Positions 1 to 6,017 of a stretch of 7,314 nt of DNA are shown one piece after another (position 1 is the stretch's first letter; each line of letters starts with the position of its first letter). The notes below the pieces were generated by a model. It ran no database searches, had not been told where the DNA came from, and worked only from the letters and a program-made list of their open reading frames with translations. This DNA comes from Clostridia bacterium (GTDB lineage Bacteria > Bacillota > Clostridia > Christensenellales > UBA1242). The position numbers were made by a program, and so were the translations under genes. The stretch is from contig JAFYKO010000136.1 in NCBI GenBank assembly GCA_017537515.1, forward strand, positions 1 to 7,314. Reading direction: 5' to 3'.

Positions 1-356
1 ACAACCTTGCAAAACCTGCAACAAGCGAAGCAGTCAATGCAAACCAAGGACAAAAGAAGGCTGATGCATACCACAAAGAACAAGAACGCCTTTTGGCTGT
101 TGACCTTGGCGAAAAAATCAAGGATACAGAAATCATCCTAAGAGTTGTTTGCGGAGAAAATGGGAAGACGTTTGGTTCAATCACTGCAAAGGAAATTGCC
201 GACGCACTTTCAAAACAACAAATCGAAATAGACAAAAGAAAAATTGTTTTGAAGGATAGTATTAAAAATATTGGTTCTTATACAATAGATATCAAGCTTC
301 ATCCAACCGTAACAGCAAAACTCAAAGTTAAAGTTGAAGGCGAAAGCAAAAAATAG
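1..356 (+). CDS. rplI: 50S ribosomal protein L9 (3' part; 5' end outside window)
   Basis: L9 binds 23S rRNA near the base of the L1 stalk in the large ribosomal subunit. The reading frame is open from the first full codon at position 3, giving 117 residues before the TAG at 354-356, so about 30 N-terminal residues of a roughly 148-aa protein are missing. The visible part begins near the end of the N-terminal RNA-binding domain (LAKPAT), passes through the long connecting helix and ends in the C-terminal domain. Family-typical stretches are GENGKTFGSITAKEIADAL, IEIDKRKIVL and the terminal LHPTVTAKLKVKVEGE. A TTG at 93 is internal and is not the start. The gene is followed by its own terminator, so it is probably the last gene of its transcript. 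Identification is by direct recognition of these conserved segments. Confidence 0.95.
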   Translation, partial: NLAKPATSEAVNANQGQKKADAYHKEQERLLAVDLGEKIKDTEIILRVVCGENGKTFGSITAKEIADALSKQQIEIDKRKIVLKDSIKNIGSYTIDIKLHPTVTAKLKVKVEGESKK

Positions 357-361
357 CAGAC

Positions 362-407
362 AAAACCGTTGACCTATCATTAAGAAATGAAAGTCAAGGT
401 TTTTTTT
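362..407 (+). terminator. rho-independent terminator after rplI
   Basis: AAAACC(G)TTGAC at 362-373 pairs with GTCAAGGTTTT at 393-403, giving 11 base pairs with one bulged G at 368. The loop can form an extra small CATT/AATG stem. A run of eight T (400-407) follows, and a second T-run lies at 411-418. The hairpin begins 5 nt after the L9 stop and separates it from the nrd promoter. Confidence 0.8.
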
Positions 408-428
408 GCATTTTTTTTGTATTTTTCA

Positions 429-455
429 AAAATTTGTTCACTGTGCACAAATTTT
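429..455. repeat. 9-bp perfect inverted repeat upstream of the nrdD promoter
   Basis: AAAATTTGT (429-437) is repeated in inverse as ACAAATTTT (447-455) around a 9-nt centre. The centre and right arm together contain the self-complementary octamer TGTGCACA (442-449). It lies about 30 bp upstream of the -35 element and just upstream of the NrdR-type boxes. It could be an operator for a second regulator or the base of a DNA or RNA hairpin. It has no T-run, so it is not a terminator. The protein partner is unknown. Confidence 0.55.
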
Positions 456-458
456 AAA

Positions 459-474
459 ATACTAGATATGTTAT
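459..474 (+). promoter_or_regulatory. weak NrdR box (distal)
   Basis: Against the known NrdR-box consensus ACACWATATATWGTGT this 16-mer matches at 11 positions, including the ACTA and central ATAT parts. It is separated by 15 bp from the stronger box at 490-505, a centre distance of 31 bp or three helical turns. That is the spacing usual for paired NrdR boxes. The spacing is the main reason to believe it; the match alone would not be convincing. Confidence 0.55.
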
Positions 475-486
475 TTTGAAAAACAT

Positions 487-515
487 TTGACACAATATGT
501 TGTGTTTATTATAAT
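487..515 (+). promoter_or_regulatory. consensus sigma-A promoter of nrdDG
   Basis: A perfect -35 TTGACA (487-492) and a perfect -10 TATAAT (510-515) are separated by exactly 17 bp. The predicted transcription start is near 522, giving a leader of only about 20 nt before the nrdD ATG. Such a strong core promoter is presumably held down by the NrdR-type site in its spacer. Confidence 0.85.
490..505 (+). promoter_or_regulatory. NrdR box (proximal), inside the promoter spacer
   Basis: ACACAATATGTTGTGT matches the known consensus ACACWATATATWGTGT at 15 of 16 positions, with only the A-to-G change at 499. It overlaps the last three bases of the -35 element and fills most of the -35/-10 spacer, so a bound protein would directly block RNA polymerase. 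NrdR is the ATP/dATP-sensing zinc-finger repressor of ribonucleotide reductase genes in bacteria. Its gene is not in this window. Confidence 0.85.
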
Positions 516-540
516 AATCGCATAACAAAGGGAGAAAATT

Positions 541-2643
541 ATGAAAACATTAGTAAAAGTCTATAAACGGGATGGTTCTGTTGAAGATTATCAACCAGAA
601 AAAATCACAAATGCTATTTTTAAGGCGGTTCTTGCTTGCGGTGGAAATGACCACGCACGTGCGGAAGAACTTTCACAAGAGGTGCAAAACTATCTTATTT
701 CAAACGTATCAGGCAACGCACCTACAGTTGAAGAAATTCAAAACGTTGTTGAGAAGGTTCTTATCGAAAACCGTCACGCAAAAGTTGCAAAGGCGTTTAT
801 ATTATATAGAGATAAGAGAAACCAAGTCCGAGAAACAAACGCACTCACCGGTGCAACAATCGAACTTTTTGAAGATTATCTCCAAGAGAAAGATTGGGCG
901 ATAAAAGAAAACGCAAATATGCAACGTAGTATTGCAGGCCTAAACAATTATGTTCGTGAAAGCTTTACAAAAAAATACTGGCTTAATGAAATCTATCCAG
1001 CTGAAGTTCGTGAAGCACATATTTCAGGTTCTATACATATTCACGACCTTGGATTTTTTGGTGCTTATTGTGTAGGTTGGGACCTTAGAGGCTTGCTTGT
1101 TGATGGATTTACCGGCGTGCCTGGGAAGGTAAGTTCTTCTCCTGCAAAACACCTTCGCTCTTTCCTTGGGCAAATTGTCAACGCAACATTCACAACCCAA
1201 GGCGAAACAGCGGGGGCCCAAGCGTGGAGTTCGTTTGATACATATTGTGCTCCGTTTATTCGTGCGGACAACCTTTCTTATGCACAAGTTCGCCAAGCAC
1301 TTCAAGAATTTGTGTTTAATATGAATGTTCCAACTCGTGTTGGTTTCCAATGTCCGTTCAGCAATGTAACATTAGACCTCGTTGTTCCAAAAACTCTTGC
1401 CAACGAACCAGTTATTATAAATGGTATGCCACAAGATAGTGTTTATGGGGATTATCAAAAAGAAATGGACATCTTCAATAAGGCATTTTGCGAAGTTATG
1501 CTTGAAGGCGACGCAAACGGAAGAGTGTTTACATTCCCTATCCCAACAGTAAATATAACCAAAAACACTGATTGGAACAGCGAAACTATGAATCATATTA
1601 TGGAAATCACTTGCAAATACGGTATCCCTTATTTTGCAAATTACGTAAATTCTGATTTGTCTCCAGAAGACGCAGTTTCAATGTGTTGCAGACTTCGTCT
1701 TGACGTCAAAGAACTCAGAAAACGTGGGGGCGGTTTGTTTGGTTCAAACCCTCTTACTGGTTCAATCGGCGTGGTTACACTCAACTTGCCAAGAATTGCA
1801 TACCTTTCAAGCAGTGAAGAAGAATTCTTTGAAAGACTTAAAGCCCTTGCGGTTATCGCAAAAACTAGCCTTGAAATAAAGAGAAAAATTATTGAGGCTC
1901 AAACAGATAACGGGCTTTACCCATATTGCAGATTCTATTTGCGTGCGGTTAAACAACGCACTGGCCAATACTGGGCAAACCACTTTAATACAATTGGTAT
2001 TGTTGGAATGAATGAAGCAATTCAAAACCTTTGGGGGAAAGAAGTCGACCTTACCACCGAATTCGGACAAGGTTTTGCAATCAAGACAATGCACTTCTTG
2101 AGAGAAATTATGCAAGAATTCCAAGCGGAAACCGGCAATCAATACAACCTCGAAGCAACACCAGCAGAAGGCACGACCGCTCGTCTTGCAAAACTTGACA
2201 AAAAACGCTTCCCAGATATTATCACTGCGGGAGAGAAAGAAGTTTTCTATACAAACAGCACACAACTCCCAGTTACATTCACAGAAGATATTTTTAAAAC
2301 TGTTGAACTTCAAGACGAACTTCAGTCACTTTACACCGGCGGAACAGTTTTGCACTTCTATCTCGGAGAAAAGGTTTCAGATATTGAAACTTGCAAAAAA
2401 CTCATAAGAAAGATTTTTGAAAATTCAAAGATGCCTTATATTTCAATAACTCCAACTTTCAGTATTTGCAAAAACCACGGATACATTTCTGGCGAGCATT
2501 TCTCTTGCCCTGATTGTGGAGAAAAAACAGAGGTTTGGTCTCGTGTTGTTGGATATCTTCGCCAAGTGCAAGATTTCAATGAAAGCAAACGTGATGAATA
2601 CGATTGCAGAAAGAAATACGTTATTGACCAAGAGGCGTTGTAA
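541..2643 (+). CDS. nrdD: anaerobic (class III) ribonucleoside-triphosphate reductase
   Basis: This glycyl-radical enzyme reduces ribonucleoside triphosphates to deoxyribonucleotides for DNA synthesis without oxygen. The 700-aa length is normal. Residues ~3-100 form an ATP-cone, the allosteric domain, opening with VYKRDGS and EKITNAI. The catalytic barrel carries YCVGWD (Cys177), MCCRLRLD (Cys382/383, one of which should carry the thiyl radical), RGGGLFGSNPLTGSIG (~395-410), NLEATPAEG (536-544) and YTNSTQLPV (from 570). The C-terminus has a zinc site with Cys643, His646, Cys656 and Cys659, then RVVGYL, in which Gly671 is the expected radical glycine. The zinc ligands are CxxH plus CxxC rather than four cysteines. 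The ATG is preceded by AAGGGAG (528-534) with 6-nt spacing. Transcription is from the NrdR-type promoter, and nrdG follows. All key residues are present, so it should be active. Confidence 0.97.
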   Translation: MKTLVKVYKRDGSVEDYQPEKITNAIFKAVLACGGNDHARAEELSQEVQNYLISNVSGNAPTVEEIQNVVEKVLIENRHAKVAKAFILYRDKRNQVRETNALTGATIELFEDYLQEKDWAIKENANMQRSIAGLNNYVRESFTKKYWLNEIYPAEVREAHISGSIHIHDLGFFGAYCVGWDLRGLLVDGFTGVPGKVSSSPAKHLRSFLGQIVNATFTTQGETAGAQAWSSFDTYCAPFIRADNLSYAQVRQALQEFVFNMNVPTRVGFQCPFSNVTLDLVVPKTLANEPVIINGMPQDSVYGDYQKEMDIFNKAFCEVMLEGDANGRVFTFPIPTVNITKNTDWNSETMNHIMEITCKYGIPYFANYVNSDLSPEDAVSMCCRLRLDVKELRKRGGGLFGSNPLTGSIGVVTLNLPRIAYLSSSEEEFFERLKALAVIAKTSLEIKRKIIEAQTDNGLYPYCRFYLRAVKQRTGQYWANHFNTIGIVGMNEAIQNLWGKEVDLTTEFGQGFAIKTMHFLREIMQEFQAETGNQYNLEATPAEGTTARLAKLDKKRFPDIITAGEKEVFYTNSTQLPVTFTEDIFKTVELQDELQSLYTGGTVLHFYLGEKVSDIETCKKLIRKIFENSKMPYISITPTFSICKNHGYISGEHFSCPDCGEKTEVWSRVVGYLRQVQDFNESKRDEYDCRKKYVIDQEAL

Positions 2644-2686
2644 AAACAACCTTACAAATAGTTTAAGACACCTAGGAGAAAAAACA

Positions 2687-3343
2687 TTGAACATCGGCGG
2701 TTTTTTAAAGCAGTCGTTTGTGGATTTTCCATCAAATATATGTGCAGTCATCTTTACAAATGGCTGTAACTTCGATTGCTGGTATTGTCATAATAGAGGG
2801 TTAATCCCGTTTTCAAACAAGCCCAAATACGATTTTGAGGAGATTTTTGAGTTCCTAAAATCTCGCAGAGGCTTTTTGGACGGCGTGGTCATAAGTGGTG
2901 GAGAACCAACTTTGCAAAAAGACCTTGAAGAAGTTATTGATAGAATAAAATCCCTAAACCTCAAAGTCAAACTTGATACAAATGGTTCAAGTCCCAAGAT
3001 TCTTGAGAACTTGTTGCCAAAACTTGATTATGTCGCAATGGACATAAAAAACAGTTTGGAGAATTATGGAAAGATTACGCCAAACCCAAATATTGAAAAC
3101 ATTAAGAAAAGCGTGGAGATATTAAAGGCGTCAAAAGTGGACTATGAATTCCGAACGACATATTCGCCCGACATTACATTTGAAGACTTTGAAAAGATAG
3201 GGCAACTTATTGAAGGAGCAAAAGCATTTTATCTTCAAACCTACAACCCGCAAAAGCCTGATTTGCCAAGAACACCGGTTGAAAACTATGAAAAAGTGGC
3301 AAATATATTAAAAAAATATGTAAACTTTGTGAAAATTAGATAA
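2687..3343 (+). CDS. nrdG: anaerobic ribonucleotide reductase activating protein (radical SAM)
   Basis: NrdG uses a 4Fe-4S cluster and S-adenosylmethionine to generate the glycyl radical on NrdD. The preferred start is the TTG at 2687, which has AGGAG (2674-2678) 8 nt upstream and gives 218 residues. A longer open frame back to 2516 lies inside nrdD and has no such signal. The N-terminus reads GGFLKQSFVDFPS, typical of the NrdG branch that resembles pyruvate-formate-lyase activases. It is followed by the cluster motif C27-NFD-C31-WY-C34 and then SGGEPT, the SAM-binding glycine motif. LDTNGS and the later YVAMDIKNS also fit the radical-SAM barrel. The gene begins 43 nt after the nrdD stop with no terminator between, so the two are co-transcribed. 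No clear terminator follows; only a weak 6-bp hairpin (3347-3352/3363-3368) is visible. Confidence 0.93.
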   Translation: MNIGGFLKQSFVDFPSNICAVIFTNGCNFDCWYCHNRGLIPFSNKPKYDFEEIFEFLKSRRGFLDGVVISGGEPTLQKDLEEVIDRIKSLNLKVKLDTNGSSPKILENLLPKLDYVAMDIKNSLENYGKITPNPNIENIKKSVEILKASKVDYEFRTTYSPDITFEDFEKIGQLIEGAKAFYLQTYNPQKPDLPRTPVENYEKVANILKKYVNFVKIR

Positions 3344-3348
3344 AAAAC

Positions 3349-3378
3349 TTTACTTTTTGTCTTAAAGTGTGGTATATT
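3349..3378 (+). promoter_or_regulatory. extended -10 promoter for the kinase-like/transketolase-like pair
   Basis: TGG followed by TATATT (-10 at 3373-3378) forms an extended -10 element. TTTACT (3349-3354) is a fair -35 at 18 bp. The predicted transcription start is about 3385, only about 3 nt before the ATG at 3388. Using the overlapping TATTAT (3375-3380) would place it at about 3387. The resulting mRNA would have essentially no leader. Confidence 0.55.
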
Positions 3379-3387
3379 ATAAACATA

Positions 3388-3846
3388 ATGAGTAAGTTCC
3401 TAGTAATAAGCCTCGCAAAAGAGTTCGGGGACCAAGTAGCAAAAAACGTCGCAGATAAGCTGAACTTAAAGTATTTGAACATTGATAAATATGTTCAATA
3501 TTCTATCGCTGAGCCAGAAAAAATGCTTGAAAAGTGTGGTAAGGAATACTACAATCAACAAGTAGTCAAACATTTGGAGGTTGCAATAGGGTTTGAGGAT
3601 ACATTGTTCTTTTGTGGGTATTCTACATTTATGAAAAATCAACCTTATTTCTTTGATTTCCAAAAGATTTATTTGGGATTGTCGTTAAAACAACTTCAAA
3701 AACTCGATGAAAAAGATAAAATTATCAACAAAATCGCATTCCCAGATAGACATAGGTTTCTGTCAAAGAACGCTAAAAAAGTTAAAAGTCGGGAACTGAA
3801 TGTTGAAGCTTTCGCTAATTTAGTAATCAAAGAGGCCAATAAATGA
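3388..3846 (+). CDS. shikimate-kinase-like protein lacking the P-loop (probable pseudoenzyme)
   Basis: The 152-aa protein follows the outline of a small nucleotide kinase, best of shikimate kinase. It has a first strand FLVIS, a helix QVAKNVADKLN, then LKYLNIDKYV (compare the LxxxFxDxDxxI stretch), a helix ending in EKCGKEYYNQQVVKHLE (compare GExxFRxxExxxL), a strand TLFFCGYS where the family has a Gly-Gly-Gly motif, and IYLGLSLKQLQK. What is missing is decisive. The position of the Walker A loop (GxxGxGKS/T) reads SLAKEFGDQ (8-16) with no lysine-serine pair, the FR arginine is Asn56, and the glycine triplet is CGY (76-78). ATP-dependent kinase activity is therefore unlikely. A cytidylate-kinase-like ancestry is also possible. 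The ATG at 3388 is chosen over the GTG at 3367; neither has a ribosome binding site. It overlaps the next gene by ATGA, implying coupled translation. Confidence 0.7.
   Translation: MSKFLVISLAKEFGDQVAKNVADKLNLKYLNIDKYVQYSIAEPEKMLEKCGKEYYNQQVVKHLEVAIGFEDTLFFCGYSTFMKNQPYFFDFQKIYLGLSLKQLQKLDEKDKIINKIAFPDRHRFLSKNAKKVKSRELNVEAFANLVIKEANK
3831..3846 (+). promoter_or_regulatory. ribosome binding site and ATGA stop/start overlap
   Basis: AGAGG (3831-3835) lies 7 nt before the ATG at 3843-3845. The TGA of the upstream gene (3844-3846) shares bases with this ATG. This fixes the start of the transketolase-like gene and indicates translational coupling of the two proteins. Confidence 0.75.
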
Positions 3847-5720
3847 AAATCAATCAAAAATCCATAAACACGCTTAGAGTTTTATCTGCAGAAATGATTT
3901 CAAATTCGCAAATCGGTGATACAAGAGTATGTTACAACTTGGCATCGGTCTTTTTTGCATTATTTAAGGACCAATACAATTTTTTTGGTGGCAAAGACAA
4001 TGTCAATCGTGATAGACTCGTAATTGCAGACACAAACGCAACTCCACTTCTTTATGCGTCGTTGCATCAGTTTGGAGTGGGCTTGACTGTTTCAGATTTG
4101 AGAAATTTTGGTGCGGAAAAAGGCAAAACTCCAGCAATGCCAAACTCAGATACAGAAGGCGTTGACGCAACCATAACCAGCAAAAGTCAAGGTATAGCAA
4201 CCGCAGTTGGACTTGCACTTGCAAGCCATTCAATATCTGCGAAGTTTAATGTTCAGAAGTTTAACATAATTTCAAACTACACTTATTGCATAGCAACAAC
4301 AGACTGTTTGGAAGAAGGTATGTCGCAAGAAGCAATAAGCCTTGCAGGAAGCCTAAAACTTTCAAGATTGATTATCTTGTGTGCTGTGTCAAAGGCCAGC
4401 AGTGGAGAAAAAGTCAAAAAGAAATACGAGGCAATGGGCTGGAAGGTTGTCAAATCCGGCGGAAACAACTTTTTGACAACTTCGCTTGCAATAAAGCGTG
4501 CAAAAATGAGCAATAAACCTTGCATAATCTTCTTTGAAAACAAGGACAAAGACGCTGTTTTGAAAAAAATATTGTCTTATCACGAAGTCGAAAAAATGAA
4601 GGCGGATTTTGGACTTAATGGAAGTTATAGAGTGTCAAATGAGGTTTCGCAGTTTTGTAGCAGGAGTTATAGGCGTCTTAAAGTTGAAAATAACAAATGG
4701 CAAAAAAGGGTTGTTATTTACAAAAACACTCACCCAAAACTTTCTGAAGATTTGAATGAGTATTTCGTAAAAAACAAACTGCAACTTACCAAAAAACTTA
4801 AAACAAAACTAGATGAAATCACAAACCTAGATGACGCAAATAAAATTATTGTCAACGAAATCAAATCGGCAAGGCCTTGCCTTATGCTTGCGAGTATTAA
4901 AGATAGATTCATTCCGAAACTGGACTATCAAAACGATATCAATTTTTCAAAACTCAATAACAGGGCGAGAAATATCGTTTTTGGCAACAGAGAAAACTCG
5001 ATGGCGGAGGTTGTTGCGGGGATAAGTTTGTATTTTGATGCACCGACTTATTCGTTTGTGCCTATCTGCATTTTCAATCAGATGTTGTCGGGGGTTGAGC
5101 ACTCTGCGGCCGCAGGACTTCCGGTTTTGTATGGTTTTTATCAAAGTGGAAGTTGTGTAAACCAACAAAAAACAAATATCGAAATTTATGGACAAATAGA
5201 ATGGCTTCGAAGTCTTAGAAATATCAACATCTTCAAGCCTGCGACATCGCTTGAACTTCTTGCGTGCTATAACCTAATCTACGACAACGAACAAACTTCT
5301 TGCCTTATTATCCCTCAACAAGAGTATGATTATGTTGCAAGCAGTTTTGAAAACGCTAAAAAAGGTGCTTATGTTTTAGTTGAAGATGAGAATTATACAA
5401 AAACATTGGTTGCAAGCGGAAATGAAGTGCATATTGCAATGAAAGTGAAAAAACTCTTAAATGATGAAAAAATAAACTTAAAAATTGTTTCTGCACCAAG
5501 TATTTCAATATTTGAAAGCCAAAGTGAAAAATATCGTCATTCAATTATTGACGAGACAAAAGAGAAAATTTATGTGCTTACAACCACAAACAATTTTTCA
5601 ATCAATTTGAAAGAAATTTCAGCAATAACTTATATCAATATAAACAATTTTACAAACAATGCAAATGAAATAACAGAAGAATTGATAAAAACAATAAAAG
5701 ACGAAATAAAATCAAAATAA
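3843..5720 (+). CDS. transketolase-like protein with degenerate active site (probable pseudoenzyme)
   Basis: The 625-aa protein follows transketolase from end to end: pyrophosphate domain (~1-260), pyrimidine domain (~340-500) and C-terminal domain (~508-625). Anchors are LLYASLHQFG, KTPAMP, SQGIATAVGLALAS, EEGMSQEAISLAGSLKLSRL (158-177 region), VLVEDENYTKTLVASGNEV (511-529) and VSAPSISIFESQSEKYR. Aligned by eye to E. coli TktA, the cofactor and catalytic residues are mostly gone. The GHPG histidine is Ile24, the GHGS histidine is Asn65, the TPGHP histidine is Met99, and GPLGQG is TSKSQG (112-117). The GDG aspartate that holds magnesium is Thr153, its asparagine partner is Ser183, and the EDGPTHQP loop is absent. 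Only the glutamate that activates thiamine diphosphate seems kept, as Glu384 in GNRENSM. Normal transketolase chemistry is therefore unlikely. The reading frame is intact, with a good ribosome binding site and terminator, which argues for a retained, non-standard role. It overlaps the kinase-like gene by 4 nt, suggesting partners. Confidence 0.85.
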   Translation: MKINQKSINTLRVLSAEMISNSQIGDTRVCYNLASVFFALFKDQYNFFGGKDNVNRDRLVIADTNATPLLYASLHQFGVGLTVSDLRNFGAEKGKTPAMPNSDTEGVDATITSKSQGIATAVGLALASHSISAKFNVQKFNIISNYTYCIATTDCLEEGMSQEAISLAGSLKLSRLIILCAVSKASSGEKVKKKYEAMGWKVVKSGGNNFLTTSLAIKRAKMSNKPCIIFFENKDKDAVLKKILSYHEVEKMKADFGLNGSYRVSNEVSQFCSRSYRRLKVENNKWQKRVVIYKNTHPKLSEDLNEYFVKNKLQLTKKLKTKLDEITNLDDANKIIVNEIKSARPCLMLASIKDRFIPKLDYQNDINFSKLNNRARNIVFGNRENSMAEVVAGISLYFDAPTYSFVPICIFNQMLSGVEHSAAAGLPVLYGFYQSGSCVNQQKTNIEIYGQIEWLRSLRNINIFKPATSLELLACYNLIYDNEQTSCLIIPQQEYDYVASSFENAKKGAYVLVEDENYTKTLVASGNEVHIAMKVKKLLNDEKINLKIVSAPSISIFESQSEKYRHSIIDETKEKIYVLTTTNNFSINLKEISAITYININNFTNNANEITEELIKTIKDEIKSK

Positions 5721-5752
5721 AAAAAACAAGTTTTTCTCAAACTTGTTTTTTT
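5721..5752. terminator. bidirectional rho-independent terminator
   Basis: A perfect 13-bp stem (5721-5733 with 5739-5751) encloses a 5-nt loop TTCTC. On the + strand the T-run is 5746-5752, directly after the transketolase-like stop. On the - strand the A-run 5719-5726 reads as a T-run, so the same hairpin ends transcription of the convergent 58-aa gene. It is only 7 nt from that gene's stop codon. Confidence 0.93.
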
Positions 5753-5759
5753 GTTGAAA

Positions 5760-5936
5760 CTATTTTTCTCGAATAATTTCAGTAACTACCTTTCCATTAA
5801 TGTTTCTAGTTGTTGTTCTAACAGATTTTTTCTTTGAGAATCTTCCCATATCTCCAAAAACCATATGAGTTACAACTCTGCCATTTTCGTCGACTGTTTC
5901 AATGTATTTTACATCTCTTTCAAAAACTTGTGCCAC
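5760..5936 (-). CDS. 58-aa unrecognised small protein with internal repeat
   Basis: On the minus strand a GTG at 5936 opens a 58-residue frame ending at TAG (5762-5760). Expression signals are unusually complete for such a small frame: AAAGGAGG (5952-5945) 8 nt upstream of the GTG, a near-consensus promoter 40-60 nt upstream, and a bidirectional terminator just downstream. The protein begins MAQVFERDVKYIETV and is basic in its second half (FSKKKSVRTTTR). It has no signal peptide, membrane segment or cysteine. Two strand-turn-strand units share a core, NGRVVT (18-23) and NGKVVT (47-52), so it may fold as paired beta-hairpins. The two cores use different codons, so this is not a recent DNA duplication. 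The function is unknown. It shares its strand with the two unrecognised genes upstream but has its own promoter. Confidence 0.75.
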   Translation of the reverse strand: MAQVFERDVKYIETVDENGRVVTHMVFGDMGRFSKKKSVRTTTRNINGKVVTEIIREK

Positions 5937-5944
5937 TTTCCAAC

Positions 5945-5952
5945 CCTCCTTT
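5945..5952 (-). promoter_or_regulatory. strong ribosome binding site of the 58-aa gene
   Basis: AAAGGAGG on the minus strand lies 8 nt before the GTG at 5936. It decides the start of the small gene, because no ATG is available upstream in that frame. Confidence 0.8.
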
Positions 5953-5969
5953 CTCTCGTTTACGATATA

Positions 5970-5998
5970 TTTATATCACATTTTTTTATATGTGTCAA
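5970..5998 (-). promoter_or_regulatory. near-consensus promoter of the 58-aa gene
   Basis: On the minus strand TTGACA (5998-5993) and TATAAA (5975-5970) are 17 bp apart, and the -10 is preceded by TGA, which also makes it an extended -10. The predicted start is near 5963, giving a leader of about 27 nt. The -35 lies 20 bp downstream of the stop of the neighbouring 180-aa gene. Confidence 0.8.
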
Positions 5999-6017
5999 TA
6001 CCCAATTTTTGATTTTT

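Noticed and set aside
93..356. TTG-initiated 87-aa gene
   Set aside because: The frame is open to the window edge and the upstream residues (LAKPAT and the connecting helix) belong to L9, so this is the internal part of a truncated rplI.
2516..2686. N-terminal extension of nrdG overlapping nrdD
   Set aside because: No ribosome binding site, residues unlike any activase N-terminus, and a well-signalled TTG start exists at 2687.
1024..2751. Several long antisense frames across nrdD
   Set aside because: Shadows of the strongly conserved nrdD and nrdG coding sequence; no start signals and cysteine/phenylalanine-rich nonsense translations.
3347..3368. Terminator after nrdG
   Set aside because: Only a 6-bp all-but-one-pair AT hairpin with no following T-run; the segment is better explained as promoter DNA.
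3367..3387. GTG start for the kinase-like gene, adding 7 residues
   Set aside because: No ribosome binding site, and these bases form the extended -10 promoter; the ATG at 3388 also fits the first strand of the fold better.
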